Below, one piece after another: positions 9,741-21,129 of a stretch of 64,000 nucleotides of DNA. This DNA comes from an uncultured Pseudohongiella sp. (lineage in GTDB: Bacteria; Pseudomonadota; Gammaproteobacteria; Pseudomonadales; Pseudohongiellaceae), in assembly GCA_902531515.1 (NCBI GenBank), contig CACAEJ010000001.1:62001-126000 (forward strand), read 5' to 3'. Position 1 is the first letter of the stretch; each line of letters opens with the position of its first letter. Below the pieces are notes generated by a model. The model was given only the letters and a program-made list of their open reading frames with translations, ran no database searches and was not told where the DNA came from. Made by a program: the position numbers and the translations under genes.

Positions 9741-11171
9741 ATGAAACTCGAGATGCCAAAATTTCAGAAGGCCAGGCTTTTGGTTGTCGGAGATATAATG
9801 CTCGATAGATATTGGCACGGGGCCGCCTCTCGTGTGTCGCCGGAGGCTCCTGTACCTGTAGTGTGTGTTGATAGTAGGGAAGGCAGACCTGGAGGTGCAG
9901 CCAACGTGGCTCTAAACATCTCTGCGCTTGGCTCAGCTGCTCGTTTGATTGGGATTGTCGGAAAAGATGAAACCGGTGAAGAGCTGCATTCCCAACTTCA
10001 AGCGGCTGGTGTTTACTGCGATTTCCTATGGTCTGCTAAAAAGCCGACAATCACTAAATTACGAGTAATAAGCCAGCATCAACATTTAATTAGACTAGAT
10101 TTTGAACAATTGTTTGAAAATCAAGATGTGGTAGGCCTCTTTGAAAAGGTTGAAGAATTAATTCAAGACTCTGACTTAATAGTTTTTTCAGACTATAACA
10201 AAGGAGCTCTATGTGAAATGCATAAACTTATAGAACTGTGCCGCTCACAGAATAAACCGATAATTATCGATCCAAAAGGGGCTGATTTTCAAAAGTATAG
10301 GGGAGCGACAATAATTACGCCTAATCTATCTGAATTTGAGTCCGTTGTAGGCAAGAGTAAAAATGAACAAGAGCTTGTTGATAGAGGACTTGAGTTAGTC
10401 AAAGATTTATCTTTGGAAGCACTTTTGATTACTCGAGGCGAGTCTGGGATGACTTTAATTCGGCCGAATTCGCCCGAGTTGCATTTGCCTGCCCGAGCTC
10501 AAGAGGTATTCGATGTAACTGGGGCGGGTGATACTGTAATTTCGGTCCTGGCGGCAGCCATGGCATCTGGAGAGAGTATTTCAGACGCAACTGCCCTTGC
10601 CAATGTTGCCGCGGGTTTAGTAGTAGGTAAGTTAGGGACCGCTGCGATAAGTGGCCCTGAGTTACGCCGCTCAATTTTGGAGGAGCACGGCTGGGGTGGC
10701 GGAATAATGACGGCGCAGCAGCTCTCATTCGCAGTGGCAGATGCTAAAGAACATGGCGAGAAGATTGTATTTACAAACGGTTGTTTTGACATCATTCACG
10801 CAGGCCACGTTGGATACTTATCAGAAGCAAAAAAGTTGGGTGACAAATTAATAGTAGCGATCAACGATGATCATTCGGTAAAAAAGGTTAAAGGTGTGGG
10901 TCGTCCAATCAATCCTGTAGAGCGTAGGATGGCGGTTTTAGCAGGATTGGAAGCTGTCGACTGGGTTGTTTGTTTTCCTGAGGAAACTCCTGAGGAACTG
11001 TTAAGAAAGTTAAAGCCGAATGTTTTAGTCAAGGGCGGGGACTATACCTTAGACAAAGTGGTAGGCGGAGAATACGTTAAGTCCTACGGCGGCGAAGTAA
11101 AAGCTCTTGAATTCCTTGACAACTGCTCCACTTCAGCGATAGTAGAAAAAATGAAAAAAGTGGAAAATTGA
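9741..11171 (+). CDS. hldE: Bifunctional heptose-7-phosphate kinase / heptose-1-phosphate adenylyltransferase
   Basis: PfkB-like domain (RPGGAANVALNISALG; FDVTGAGDTVI) fused to cytidylyltransferase-like domain (FTNGCFDIIHAGHVGYLSEAKKLGDKLIVAIN). Confidence 0.97.
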   Translation: MKLEMPKFQKARLLVVGDIMLDRYWHGAASRVSPEAPVPVVCVDSREGRPGGAANVALNISALGSAARLIGIVGKDETGEELHSQLQAAGVYCDFLWSAKKPTITKLRVISQHQHLIRLDFEQLFENQDVVGLFEKVEELIQDSDLIVFSDYNKGALCEMHKLIELCRSQNKPIIIDPKGADFQKYRGATIITPNLSEFESVVGKSKNEQELVDRGLELVKDLSLEALLITRGESGMTLIRPNSPELHLPARAQEVFDVTGAGDTVISVLAAAMASGESISDATALANVAAGLVVGKLGTAAISGPELRRSILEEHGWGGGIMTAQQLSFAVADAKEHGEKIVFTNGCFDIIHAGHVGYLSEAKKLGDKLIVAINDDHSVKKVKGVGRPINPVERRMAVLAGLEAVDWVVCFPEETPEELLRKLKPNVLVKGGDYTLDKVVGGEYVKSYGGEVKALEFLDNCSTSAIVEKMKKVEN

Positions 11172-11187
11172 TTAGGTAGTTAATTAT

Positions 11188-11967
11188 TTAACTTGTCAAA
11201 GCGTTACTCACAATGGATACATTTTTGACTAGATGTTCCTGATTTATTGTTCCTATTATTGCGCTGGTTACTCCAGGTGTACTTAGTACAAAATTTAGGT
11301 TAGTTTCAAGACTATTCTTAGCAAGATGTCCGCTATTTAGTGCTTTCTTCACGAGCACTCCTTTATTTTTCGACGAAGCATAGTCAATCACGGGTAGATC
11401 TTGAGTATTTGAAGGGTTCAAAGTTACCATTACCGCATCAGTCAGATCAGCAGCTCTGAGCCCGCCCCTGACACTTTTAGTTGACATTCCGTATGCCCTA
11501 ATGATTCCCTTTTCTTTTAGTTTAGCTAAAGTTTCTAAACAGTCAGTGGAATCAATTATAGTTTCATCATTTCCATCAGAGTGAACTAAGACTAAATCTA
11601 AATAATCTGTCTTTAGATATTTTAAGCTACGCTCAATGCTTTTCTGTGTGTGTTGGCCGCTAAAATTAAAAGATGATTTTCCAGCGATAAATTCTTCTCC
11701 AACCTTAGTGCAGATTATCCAGTCTAATCGGGCTCTCAAAGCTCGGCCAATTCTTTCTTCACAGTTCCCATATGCTGGTGCCGTGTCGAGGAAATTGATA
11801 CCTAGCTCGTTTGCTTTATCTAATAATCTCTCTAAATCTTTGAGGGAAGGCAGAGAGAATTTTTTCGGGTATTTAACCTCTTGATTTCGTCCAAATTTGA
11901 CGGTTCCCATACCCAGACAGGAAATACAGATCCCACTTTCGCCTAATGAGCGCTTCACTAATTCCAA
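11188..11967 (-). CDS. Aldo/keto reductase family protein
   Basis: LGMGTVKFG..., GINFLDTAPAYGNCEERIGRAL, KTDYLDLVLVHSDG. Confidence 0.85.
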   Translation of the reverse strand: MELVKRSLGESGICISCLGMGTVKFGRNQEVKYPKKFSLPSLKDLERLLDKANELGINFLDTAPAYGNCEERIGRALRARLDWIICTKVGEEFIAGKSSFNFSGQHTQKSIERSLKYLKTDYLDLVLVHSDGNDETIIDSTDCLETLAKLKEKGIIRAYGMSTKSVRGGLRAADLTDAVMVTLNPSNTQDLPVIDYASSKNKGVLVKKALNSGHLAKNSLETNLNFVLSTPGVTSAIIGTINQEHLVKNVSIVSNALTS

Positions 11968-11973
11968 AATAAA

Positions 11974-13176
11974 TCAATCCCAATGAGTACTGGCTAAAGA
12001 CGGTGTTTTAAATAAAGATTGTAATTTATCCAAGGATAAGGTCTTTTCTAGCAAAGTCCTCTCCAGTCGAGCAACATATGTAAGTACTTGATCAGCCAAT
12101 GAAGGTACCAACGTAAGTTTTGTTGGCCAGGCAACTAAAACGTTTCTCTCATCTCTCACGATAGCATCTTCGGGGCGAGAACCACTTTGAACTTGACCCT
12201 CAGAGCGATTAATGAGGAAAGACTCCCATTTTGCACCAGTCAGATTCATCCATGGGAACGTTTTTAGCATCAATTCTTCAGCAGTCTTGATTTGTTCGCT
12301 TTTCGATTTATCGATACCTGATTCAGCAATATCACCTCCTAGGTACCAAACAATTTGACCATTTCTCGTCTCATGAGACGTCACCGTCATTAAAGGGTTT
12401 AAGCTGAAATTATTCCCAATGCAATGCACATAAACTTTAGGCAGATTCGATTTTTTGAGATAAACCATATGAAGGGGGCGCGTTTGTGATTTAATAGTAT
12501 TTAACTTTGCTTTGCTAATTAACTCACTATTGCCTTCGCCGGCGCAGAAGATAAACAAATTTGCTTCTATAGTAACGATTTTGTCTTGCGTCACGATTTC
12601 TAGTTTTTGCTTAGGAGTATTTTCTTCGGAGAGAAATTTATATTTACAGTTTGCTAAAGAGAATATTCTTCCATGGCTTTCGAAGACTAGTTTTTGCAAT
12701 AGGCTGTTCGTATCCATGACAAAATCGGGCAACTTATAAAGCGTACCTTTAACAGACGACTGTCGAAAAAAATTTGGATAACTGTCCTTTGACACGACAT
12801 CCACCCTACCTCTTAAGCTCTTACTACCTAAATAGCTCTTTAGTCGACTCCTCAATCCCCCGTCGGACCACATGTAGTAATTCTCATCGAGTACTTTTAC
12901 ACCAGTTAAATCAACTTCACCTGTTCCATTTAGACATTGCCTCCAGCGATTTGGCATATTTGCAATATTCTTAGAATCTTCCCCCAAAGCTCCTTTTAAC
13001 GCATACTTGAGCCCGCCATGGATAATTCCTTGAGAAGCCAGAGTTTGTTTGCCTCCTAAGGCCTTGGTTTCAAAAAGTATAGGGTCATGCCCTTCAGTTT
13101 GCATTCGGTTTAGTAACCATAAGCCGGCTATACCGCCTCCTAAGATGACGATGTTAGTTGAATAGGTTAAGTTCAT
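11974..13176 (-). CDS. FAD-dependent oxidoreductase (DAO family)
   Basis: NIVILGGGIAGLWLLNRMQTEGHDPILFE dinucleotide-binding motif; HGGLKYAL. Confidence 0.8.
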   Translation of the reverse strand: MNLTYSTNIVILGGGIAGLWLLNRMQTEGHDPILFETKALGGKQTLASQGIIHGGLKYALKGALGEDSKNIANMPNRWRQCLNGTGEVDLTGVKVLDENYYMWSDGGLRSRLKSYLGSKSLRGRVDVVSKDSYPNFFRQSSVKGTLYKLPDFVMDTNSLLQKLVFESHGRIFSLANCKYKFLSEENTPKQKLEIVTQDKIVTIEANLFIFCAGEGNSELISKAKLNTIKSQTRPLHMVYLKKSNLPKVYVHCIGNNFSLNPLMTVTSHETRNGQIVWYLGGDIAESGIDKSKSEQIKTAEELMLKTFPWMNLTGAKWESFLINRSEGQVQSGSRPEDAIVRDERNVLVAWPTKLTLVPSLADQVLTYVARLERTLLEKTLSLDKLQSLFKTPSLASTHWD

Positions 13177-13274
13177 TAGTTACCTTTACCATTTGAGAAA
13201 GAGTCGGTATAGCATGGCCTGAGTATATCTGTATAAAACTTAATTTCCCAATTAAAGGAAGTTAGTACTTCAAT

Positions 13275-14573
13275 TTGTTTACACTTTTTATGTTTCGTTT
13301 TTTTTATGACTTAATTGTAATTATTTTAATGCCACTAATCTTAGTGCGCCTTTTTATGCGTGGGTATAAAGCCCCGGCATACAGAAGACGGATTAGTGAG
13401 CGTTTTGGGTTTTATCGTTTCCCTAAGTATTTCAAACCCGAAATAACTACTATCTGGGTGCATGCAGTTTCTGTAGGAGAAGTATTTGCTGCCCAACCTT
13501 TGATACGTGAATTAGAGAAATTGTATCCTCACTACCAAATATTTATCACAACAATGACGCCAACAGGATCAGATCAGGTTCGGCGTCTGTTTGGAGAGCA
13601 AGTTTTTCACAGCTATTTGCCTTATGATTCTTCACTGATGTTGTCTCGTTTTATACGTCGAATGGACCCTAAATTATTAATAATTATGGAAACAGAAATC
13701 TGGCCCAATTTGATAACTGTCACTAGAGGAATGGGGATTAAAATACTTTTAGCTAATGCACGTCTCTCAGAAAAATCTGCTTCTGGTTACTCCAAATTTC
13801 GTAGTGTTACAAAGAGAGTATTAGAGCAAATTGATATCATAGGCGCGCAGTCCGAATATGATTCTGAGAGATTGATAAAGCTTGGAGCAAAACCCGAAAA
13901 AATTGTGGTGGCTGGGAATTTAAAGTATCACGTAAATATCAGTATAGAGGATAAATCCAATAAACCCTTATTCAATGAGCTTAAAGCATCTGCGCGACCA
14001 ATAGTAATTGCGGCTAGCACAAGAGACGGTGAAGAGGAAAAACTATTAGTAACCATCAAAGCAGTGCTTAGAAAGTTCCCAAAAGTGCTCTTTATTGTAG
14101 TGCCCCGCCACCCGGAGCGCTTTGATAAAGTTTTCTCTGATCTGAAGAAGTCTCGTGTGATTTGCGCCCGCAGGTCATCCATCGCTAACTTAGGCGATAA
14201 CGTACAGGTTTTAATAGGAGATAGTTTAGGTGAGATGAACTCATATTATGCGGTTTCGCATATAGCTTTTGTCGGGGGCAGTCTCGTAAATACCGGTTGT
14301 CATAACGTGCTCGAACCAGCCGCGATGTCTTTACCTATTTTAGTTGGACCATCACAGTATAATTTTGCTCAAATTTGTGAGCGATTAGAAAAGGCAGGCG
14401 GACTTTTGACTGTTCGGGACGAGAGTGAGCTGGCCGAAAGAATCATCAATCTTCTAGAAAATAAATCAAAAAGGATGAAGATGGGATCAATTGCCAAAGA
14501 AGAAATATTGGCTAACCAAAAGGCCTTACCCATGTTGGTCAAAATGATTGAAGACTTACTCTTTACTGATTAA
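13275..14573 (+). CDS. waaA: 3-deoxy-D-manno-octulosonic acid (Kdo) transferase
   Basis: VWVHAVSVGEVFAAQPLIREL, IFITTMTPTGSDQV, HNVLEPAAMSLPILVGPSQYNF. Confidence 0.95.
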   Translation: MFTLFMFRFFYDLIVIILMPLILVRLFMRGYKAPAYRRRISERFGFYRFPKYFKPEITTIWVHAVSVGEVFAAQPLIRELEKLYPHYQIFITTMTPTGSDQVRRLFGEQVFHSYLPYDSSLMLSRFIRRMDPKLLIIMETEIWPNLITVTRGMGIKILLANARLSEKSASGYSKFRSVTKRVLEQIDIIGAQSEYDSERLIKLGAKPEKIVVAGNLKYHVNISIEDKSNKPLFNELKASARPIVIAASTRDGEEEKLLVTIKAVLRKFPKVLFIVVPRHPERFDKVFSDLKKSRVICARRSSIANLGDNVQVLIGDSLGEMNSYYAVSHIAFVGGSLVNTGCHNVLEPAAMSLPILVGPSQYNFAQICERLEKAGGLLTVRDESELAERIINLLENKSKRMKMGSIAKEEILANQKALPMLVKMIEDLLFTD

Positions 14574-15885
14574 TTGCTTCAAATTGCCTTGTAAGATTTT
14601 CAGATCCTTCATCAGTGACTAGAATGTTATCTTCAATTCTAACTCCTCCACACGGGTACAATTGCTCGACTACTTTCCAATTAATCACCTCGCCTCTTGT
14701 TGTATCTCTCTGAGGCTCGAGAAGAATAGGAATAAAATAACAGCCCGGTTCTATCGTGAAAATCATATCTTTTGCAATGATTCGTGTATTTCTTAAATAT
14801 GGGGAACTAGCTGGGGGAGATTCAACTGCGCCTTTTACATCTCTCTGATGCCCGCCCACGTCATGAACTTGTATGCCAAGAAGGTGACCCACACCGTGAG
14901 GCATAAAAAGATTCGAAATTTCCATTTCCAATAAATCGTCTACAGAACCAGAGCAGATAGAGAGTTCAAGTAAAAGTTCACTTATCTTTGCTAAAGCTTG
15001 CGAGTGAAGTTCAGGATATTTAACTCCGGGTTTGACAAGTGTTACTAGGCTGCGTTCTATGTCTTCCACTCCAATCAAAATATCCTCAAATATAGAATTG
15101 ACGTTCTCTTTTACGACGGTGCGAGTTATATCAGATGCATATCCGTTTACTCGACAACCAGCATCGATTAGTAAAACTTTATCTTTTTCAGCATCGCCTT
15201 TGCGTTTTTTCTGATAGTGGAGAATTGCACTTTTCTCACCTAGAGCCACGATATTTGTGTAGGGACATTCACTTTCTAAAATATTACATGCTCTTAAATA
15301 AGCCATATGGATGTCATATTCATTTCCGTTTGCTAAAAAGCATTCCTTTGCTGCCCGATGCCCTATGAGAGCCAACTTGTTGGCATTTCTAACTTGATCT
15401 ATCTCGTACTGTGTTTTATAGGCTCTTTGGAAGTCAAGATAAGAGATGACTTTTTGTGGGTTTATGTTATGAGTTGAAATGTCAAGTGATGTAGCTACGT
15501 CAGGACAAGGTCCCAGATAGCATAGTTTAAGATTTTTTATGTGAATCTTTATATCGCTGACTACTTTGGTACGTATGACACTTAAATCTTTTTCGAGAGG
15601 CGCCTCATTTTCAACTACTTGGTCATACCAGTAATCCGTCGGGACTACCTGAAAATACCTAGGCGTTTCGCCAGGGATAAAAAGCAGAAATTGATCAGGT
15701 TTGTTTATAGGTATCCATCTTAGATAGTGACCATAAGCGCTAAACTCAATAGATCTATCATCAGCAAAATATAAGGTATCACTGCCGCTATGAAGGAGGA
15801 TGCCCTCTGCTTCAACTGTTTCAAGGGCTGCCTCATGAATCTTGCGGAGAGAATCTATGTGTTTAGAATAATGCGTGTTGTTCAA
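14563..15885 (-). CDS. M24 family metallopeptidase (Xaa-Pro aminopeptidase/dipeptidase-like)
   Basis: LLIDAGCRVNGYASDITRTV, FMPHGVGHLLGIQVHDVGG, FTIEPGCYF, VRIEDNILVT. Confidence 0.9.
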   Translation of the reverse strand: MNNTHYSKHIDSLRKIHEAALETVEAEGILLHSGSDTLYFADDRSIEFSAYGHYLRWIPINKPDQFLLFIPGETPRYFQVVPTDYWYDQVVENEAPLEKDLSVIRTKVVSDIKIHIKNLKLCYLGPCPDVATSLDISTHNINPQKVISYLDFQRAYKTQYEIDQVRNANKLALIGHRAAKECFLANGNEYDIHMAYLRACNILESECPYTNIVALGEKSAILHYQKKRKGDAEKDKVLLIDAGCRVNGYASDITRTVVKENVNSIFEDILIGVEDIERSLVTLVKPGVKYPELHSQALAKISELLLELSICSGSVDDLLEMEISNLFMPHGVGHLLGIQVHDVGGHQRDVKGAVESPPASSPYLRNTRIIAKDMIFTIEPGCYFIPILLEPQRDTTRGEVINWKVVEQLYPCGGVRIEDNILVTDEGSENLTRQFEAINQ

Positions 15886-16031
15886 AACTTCCTCATCTCA
15901 AACTATCATATTCGCCGTTAAGTAAATCGAGTATCGCTATAAATGCCCCGGCTGTCTAGGGGACTCCTTTAGTTAAGCCTGCCACGCTGTTCTTGCTCTT
16001 GTTGCAAAAGTAGAGCCTTAAGTTTAACTTA

Positions 16032-16376
16032 ATGATTTTAGCAAATCAGATGGAGATTATAATGTACGAAGTAGGAGTCTATATGATTGCGAATTTGACT
16101 GTGCGTGATGCTGAACAATATCGTAAGTATGAGAAGGGATTTTTCCCTATACTAAAAAGATTTGGTGGAGAGTTTGTGACTTTTGATGATAAGCATGAAA
16201 CTTTTGAGGGGACTGATCCACTTCAAGGGCGGGTAATCATCTTTAAGTTTCCTTCAGAAAAAGCAGCTAGGGATTGGTACGATGACGACGAATATCAGGT
16301 TCTATCGGAATTTCGCAGATCTGGGACCGTTCTGAAGGCGTTGACTCTAGTACATGAACTCCCCCCGCGCCCATAA
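16032..16376 (+). CDS. DUF1330 domain protein
   Basis: VGVYMIANLTVRDAEQYRKYEKGFFPILKRFGGEFVTFDDK...RVIIFKFPSEKAARDWYDDDEYQ; the true start may be the Met at YEVGV. Confidence 0.75.
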   Translation: MILANQMEIIMYEVGVYMIANLTVRDAEQYRKYEKGFFPILKRFGGEFVTFDDKHETFEGTDPLQGRVIIFKFPSEKAARDWYDDDEYQVLSEFRRSGTVLKALTLVHELPPRP

Positions 16377-16409
16377 CAAAACTCCTATTCCCTAAAAGGT
16401 ACCCGAATT

Positions 16410-19376
16410 TCAAGCCTGATTCTCGTATGACTCGATGGCAGGGCAAGCACAGAACAAATTTCTGTCTCCATAAACATTGTCTATGCGATTCACTGAAGGC
16501 CAGTATTTTGTGCTGTTAGGGCTTTCAGCCGGATAACAAGCTTGAACTATCGAGTAAGGTCGATCCCAATTACCATCAATAATATCTTCCATGGTGTGAG
16601 GTGCATTCTTGAGAGGATTGTTTTCAGAATCGATTGCTCCCGATTCGATTTGTTGAATCTCTCCTCTTATTTTAATCATTGCTTCTAAGAATCGATCCAA
16701 TTCCTCTAGTGATTCACTTTCTGTTGGTTCAATCATTAATGTTCCCGGAACAGGGAACGACATGGTGGGAGCATGAAAACCGTAATCGATCAACCTCTTT
16801 GCTATGTCTTCCTCACTTACACCTGAACTCTGTTTGAAGGGTCTGATATCTATTATGCACTCATGAGCGACCATTCCATTTTGGCCTTTATATAGAATTG
16901 GGTAATGTAATGAGAGCTTTTTCGCAATGTAGTTCGCGTTAAGTATCGCGACTTGAGTCGCCTTAAGAAGTCCTTCCTTACCCATCATGGTGATATACAT
17001 CCAAGATATCGGAAGTATTCCACTACTCCCCCATGGGGCTGCGGAAATCGCACTATTCGACAATTTTGGACCGCTAATTTCCACTAGCGAGTGATTAGCT
17101 AAGAATGGTGCCAAGTGTAATTTAACACCTATTGGGCCCATTCCTGGACCACCACCGCCATGGGGAATGCAAAATGTCTTATGGAGATTGACATGTGAGA
17201 CATCGGCACCTATCTCAGCAGGACGTGCTACTTCGACTTGGGCATTAAGATTGGCTCCGTCCATGTAAACTTGACCACCATTTTGGTGAACTATTTCGCA
17301 GATGGTTTTAATTTTCTCTTCATAAACACCATGTGTTGATGGATAGGTTATCATTAACGCAGCGATCTCATCAGCGTGCAAGCCGACCTTATTCTTGAGA
17401 TCATAAATATCTATATTCCCTTTTTGGTCGCACGCGACAAGCACAACCCTCATTCCTATCATCTGTGCGCTAGCTGGGTTAGTTCCGTGCGCTGAAGTTG
17501 GAATCAGACAAATATTACGGTGACCCTGCCCAATGCTCTGAAGGTATTTCTTGATCGCGAGAAGGCCAGCATACTCTCCCTGTGCGCCCGAATTAGGCTG
17601 CATACTGATAGCGTCAAAGCCGGTAATTTGTGCAAGCATTTTCTCCAGCTCAGTAATCATTTTGTGGTAGCCTGACATCTGTTCGAGAGGTGCAAACGGA
17701 TGTGGCTCTGAAAACTCTGGCCAACTGATAGGTATCATCTCGCTTGCGGCATTAAGTTTCATAGTGCATGAGCCTAACGGAATCATTGAGTGAGTTAGAG
17801 AGATGTCTTTATTTTCGAGTCGTTTTAGATACCTCATCATATCAGTTTCACTATGAAATGAATTAAAGATCGGATGCGTCAGAAATTCCGATTTTCTATA
17901 GAGATAATCTGGGATAACTGGTTCTATTAAACCAGAACATATTGCAGAATCGAAATCCTGGACCGAGTTCGATTTCTCTGAAGGCCCGAGTATAATTGAC
18001 CACAATTTTTTTATTTCACTCTCAGTTGTACATTCATCTAAACTGATACCGATAGTCCCTTCTTCTTTCAATTTTCCTGTCCACAAATTTATCTGAGCAT
18101 CATGGGCTCTCTCTAATACACTTCTTGTCTCAATTGATTTTATCCTAACTGTGAGGGTATCGAAGTAGTTTTTATTGACTATTTGTATACCCGATTTTTG
18201 TAAGCCCATTGCGAGGATTGAAGTAAATCTATGAATGCGGTTTGCTATTTTGCGAATACCCTGCGAGCCATGATACACAGCGTATAGGGCAGCTATATTT
18301 GCCAGTAACACCTGTGCGGTACAAATATTGCTATTTGCCTTCTCGCGCCGTATGTGTTGCTCCCGGGTCTGCAGAGCCATTCGATATGCTTGTTTGCCTC
18401 TAGAGTCGACTGACACACCGATAATGCGACCTGGGACAGCGCGCTTGTATTCGTCCTTGGTAGCAAAAAAAGCCGCGTGAGGTCCACCATAACCCAAAGG
18501 GACACCAAAGCGCTGAGTGTTGCCTACAACCACGTCCGCACCCATTTCTCCTGGTGGTTTCAGAACCGCGAGGCTCATTATATCGGCAGCAATGATGGAA
18601 ATAACCTTAGCTTCATGCAAGGACGTTATGACTTCAGTAAAGTCTTGGGCTTCTCCCGACATAGAGGGGTATTGAAATAATGCGCCAAATAACCCATCGG
18701 CATTAATATCGTCAATCTCGCCTATCACTAGTTCAAAGCCAAAACATTCTGCTCGGGTTTTCACCACATCAATTGTCTGGGGGAAGCATTGGTTATGAAC
18801 GAAAAATTTATTCGAATTTCGGTTCTTACTTACCCTTTTAGCAAGCGCCATTGCTTCCGCTGCGGCAGTAGCTTCATCTAGCAGAGACGCATTGGCTATA
18901 TCCATGGCTGTCAGATCAATTACCATTTGCTGAAAGTTTAGTAAAGATTCCAGCCGTCCCTGGGAGATCTCTGGTTGATAAGGAGTGTAGGCGGTATACC
19001 AGCCAGGATTCTGGAGTACATTCCGTGAAATTACACTGGGAGTATGAGTTGCGTAGTAGCCCAGCCCAATAAGTGACCTTGATGCTTTATTTTGCGATGC
19101 GATTTGCTTAAGTTTTTCGATAGCCTGATTTTCAGCCAGCGGGGGGGCCAAAGAACTTTCAGTAGAAGTAAGAATTTCCGAGGGAATAACTTTATGTATT
19201 AACTTTTCGAGAGACGCTAGCCCTATTTCAGCAAGCATTGACTCTATTTGGGCATTACTTGGCCCGATATGCCGATCAATGAACTCTTCAGAATATTGAA
19301 GTTCCCGTATTGAGGGCGCTGAATCGTTTTGCGCAGGAACTTTAGGAGAGGTGTTTGTCTTAGCTTGAGACTGCAT
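16410..19376 (-). CDS. gcvP: Glycine dehydrogenase (decarboxylating), P-protein
   Basis: [36 protein letters not shown]-type [24 protein letters not shown] (PLP lysine), [13 protein letters not shown]. Confidence 0.97.
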   Translation of the reverse strand: MQSQAKTNTSPKVPAQNDSAPSIRELQYSEEFIDRHIGPSNAQIESMLAEIGLASLEKLIHKVIPSEILTSTESSLAPPLAENQAIEKLKQIASQNKASRSLIGLGYYATHTPSVISRNVLQNPGWYTAYTPYQPEISQGRLESLLNFQQMVIDLTAMDIANASLLDEATAAAEAMALAKRVSKNRNSNKFFVHNQCFPQTIDVVKTRAECFGFELVIGEIDDINADGLFGALFQYPSMSGEAQDFTEVITSLHEAKVISIIAADIMSLAVLKPPGEMGADVVVGNTQRFGVPLGYGGPHAAFFATKDEYKRAVPGRIIGVSVDSRGKQAYRMALQTREQHIRREKANSNICTAQVLLANIAALYAVYHGSQGIRKIANRIHRFTSILAMGLQKSGIQIVNKNYFDTLTVRIKSIETRSVLERAHDAQINLWTGKLKEEGTIGISLDECTTESEIKKLWSIILGPSEKSNSVQDFDSAICSGLIEPVIPDYLYRKSEFLTHPIFNSFHSETDMMRYLKRLENKDISLTHSMIPLGSCTMKLNAASEMIPISWPEFSEPHPFAPLEQMSGYHKMITELEKMLAQITGFDAISMQPNSGAQGEYAGLLAIKKYLQSIGQGHRNICLIPTSAHGTNPASAQMIGMRVVLVACDQKGNIDIYDLKNKVGLHADEIAALMITYPSTHGVYEEKIKTICEIVHQNGGQVYMDGANLNAQVEVARPAEIGADVSHVNLHKTFCIPHGGGGPGMGPIGVKLHLAPFLANHSLVEISGPKLSNSAISAAPWGSSGILPISWMYITMMGKEGLLKATQVAILNANYIAKKLSLHYPILYKGQNGMVAHECIIDIRPFKQSSGVSEEDIAKRLIDYGFHAPTMSFPVPGTLMIEPTESESLEELDRFLEAMIKIRGEIQQIESGAIDSENNPLKNAPHTMEDIIDGNWDRPYSIVQACYPAESPNSTKYWPSVNRIDNVYGDRNLFCACPAIESYENQA

Positions 19377-19469
19377 TGATAATTACACTCACTTTAGGGT
19401 TTTTGACTGAGGGAACTAAGTATGTTTTGTATCGTACTTGGAAATCAAACCTAGGCGAGTTAGCACTCT

Positions 19470-19910
19470 TCATTCTTCATCACAATGTTCAGAATAGGTA
19501 TCACTGTTCATTAAATCGTCTAATTCAGCTTCATTTTCCATCCGTATTTTAAAAAACCAGCCAAGCTCATAAGGGGACGCGTTGACAGTCTCTGGAGAAT
19601 CAATAAGTGTCTCGTTCACCTGGATAACTTCGCCGGTGATAGGGCTGTAGATGTCAGAAGCTGCCTTCACGGATTCAACCACCGCGACTTCTTCTTTGGC
19701 GTTAACACTAGTGCCAACTTCAGGTAGTTCAATAAACACGATGTCTCCGAGTGCTTCCTGCGCATGGTCGCTTATGCCAATCGTTACAAGCCCCTCTTCA
19801 TTGATGTTAATCCATTCATGGGTTGAAGCATATTTCAGATCATCTGGAATGTTACTCAAGTAACTATCCTCCTTATTCTTGAGACTCAGAGTATCCCTCT
19901 TTGATGTCAC
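19470..19910 (-). CDS. gcvH: Glycine cleavage system H protein
   Basis: [39 protein letters not shown]...[14 protein letters not shown] (lipoyl lysine). Confidence 0.95.
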   Translation of the reverse strand: MTSKRDTLSLKNKEDSYLSNIPDDLKYASTHEWININEEGLVTIGISDHAQEALGDIVFIELPEVGTSVNAKEEVAVVESVKAASDIYSPITGEVIQVNETLIDSPETVNASPYELGWFFKIRMENEAELDDLMNSDTYSEHCDEE

Positions 19911-19920
19911 CTAGCAAAAA

Positions 19921-21009
19921 TTATTTACAAACTCTCTTTCCGAATCGGACAAAATTGGGCTCAACTATTCGCAAAGCAGTGGTTACCCCGCGCAGTTCAA
20001 CTTTGCAGGATAAACTGTTACTTGGGATTCTAGCTAAAGCGATGGAATGCTTCAACGTGGGAGAAAACCCTCCGCTGGTTATCATACCCTCGCCGAGTTC
20101 AGTGGAAACCTTCTGTCCGGCTCTAAGTACACCCCTGCTTTCCAGGGTTAAACCTACTAAAACTGGAATCTTTCCAGCCTTCCGTAACTCATTATGCGCG
20201 ATTAATGCAGGCCTACCGATGAATTCTCTATTGGGAGGATCGTAGGCGATTGTTCGCTCCATATTTGCAGAAAGGGGCGAAGTCAGTTCATCCATATCTT
20301 GCCCATATAGATTCATACCCGCCTCTAGTCGAAGGGTGTCTCTTGCTCCTAGACCGATTGGTTTAACACCTAACTCTAACAATCTAGTCCAAAAATCTGG
20401 AGCGTCTTCTGCTGGGATAATAAACTCTAATCCGAGCTCTCCAGTGTAGCCGGTTCTAGCAACAAACCATTCCCCAAGGTCTGTGCCCTGAAAATACTTA
20501 AGTTCCTTTATCCTTTTCGCGTGTTCTGAGCTGACTAATTTACAACACTTGCTTATCGAATCTGGGCCATTTATTGCTAAAATAGCAAGGCGAGGCTTTT
20601 CCTCAATTGACACTCTAAACCCATCACTGTTTTGAATTAACCAACGTAAGTCCTTTTCTCTCGTAGCACAATTGACAACCAGTCGGTAGCCGCTTCCCAT
20701 TCGGTATACGATTAGATCATCAAGCACATAGCCATCGTGGTTAAGCATAGCGCTATATAGAGCCTGCCCAGGAGTTGTCAGTTTGGCAATGTCATTTGCT
20801 AGCAGAAAACGTAGATATTTTTCAGCGTCAAGACCCCCAAGGTCTATAATTGTCATGTGTGAGACATCGAAAACTCCGGCAGAACTTCTAACAAAATTAT
20901 GCTCCTCGATCTGAGAACCATAATTTACAGGCATCTCCCATCCAGCGAAATCAACAATTTTTCCACCAAATTCCAAGTGCTTTTCAAAAAGGCAGGTTCT
21001 TTTACCCAA
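19921..21009 (-). CDS. gcvT: Glycine cleavage system T protein (aminomethyltransferase)
   Basis: FAGWEMPVNYGSQIEEHNFVRSSAGVFDVSHM; TGYTGELGLEF; LGARDTLRLEAGMNLYGQDMDE; TTG start. Confidence 0.97.
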   Translation of the reverse strand: MGKRTCLFEKHLEFGGKIVDFAGWEMPVNYGSQIEEHNFVRSSAGVFDVSHMTIIDLGGLDAEKYLRFLLANDIAKLTTPGQALYSAMLNHDGYVLDDLIVYRMGSGYRLVVNCATREKDLRWLIQNSDGFRVSIEEKPRLAILAINGPDSISKCCKLVSSEHAKRIKELKYFQGTDLGEWFVARTGYTGELGLEFIIPAEDAPDFWTRLLELGVKPIGLGARDTLRLEAGMNLYGQDMDELTSPLSANMERTIAYDPPNREFIGRPALIAHNELRKAGKIPVLVGLTLESRGVLRAGQKVSTELGEGMITSGGFSPTLKHSIALARIPSNSLSCKVELRGVTTALRIVEPNFVRFGKRVCK

Positions 21010-21129
21010 AGTAAATACTCAATAAGTTCTTAAAGATAATAGTGTGCATGCTAGCGTTTGGATCATGATTTTTAAAGGCGGATGGAAAATTTTCATTTCA
21101 GTCCAAATGTCTAGAATAGAAAGTTTTTA

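Noticed and set aside
10429-10795. Two overlapping minus-strand ORFs inside hldE
   Set aside because: Antisense to strongly conserved hldE sequence; no independent support.
15973-16030. Possible C-terminal coding remnant (KLKALLLQQEQEQRGRLN*) on the minus strand upstream of the M24 peptidase
   Set aside because: Too short to assign to a family and no start or upstream homology was recognised.
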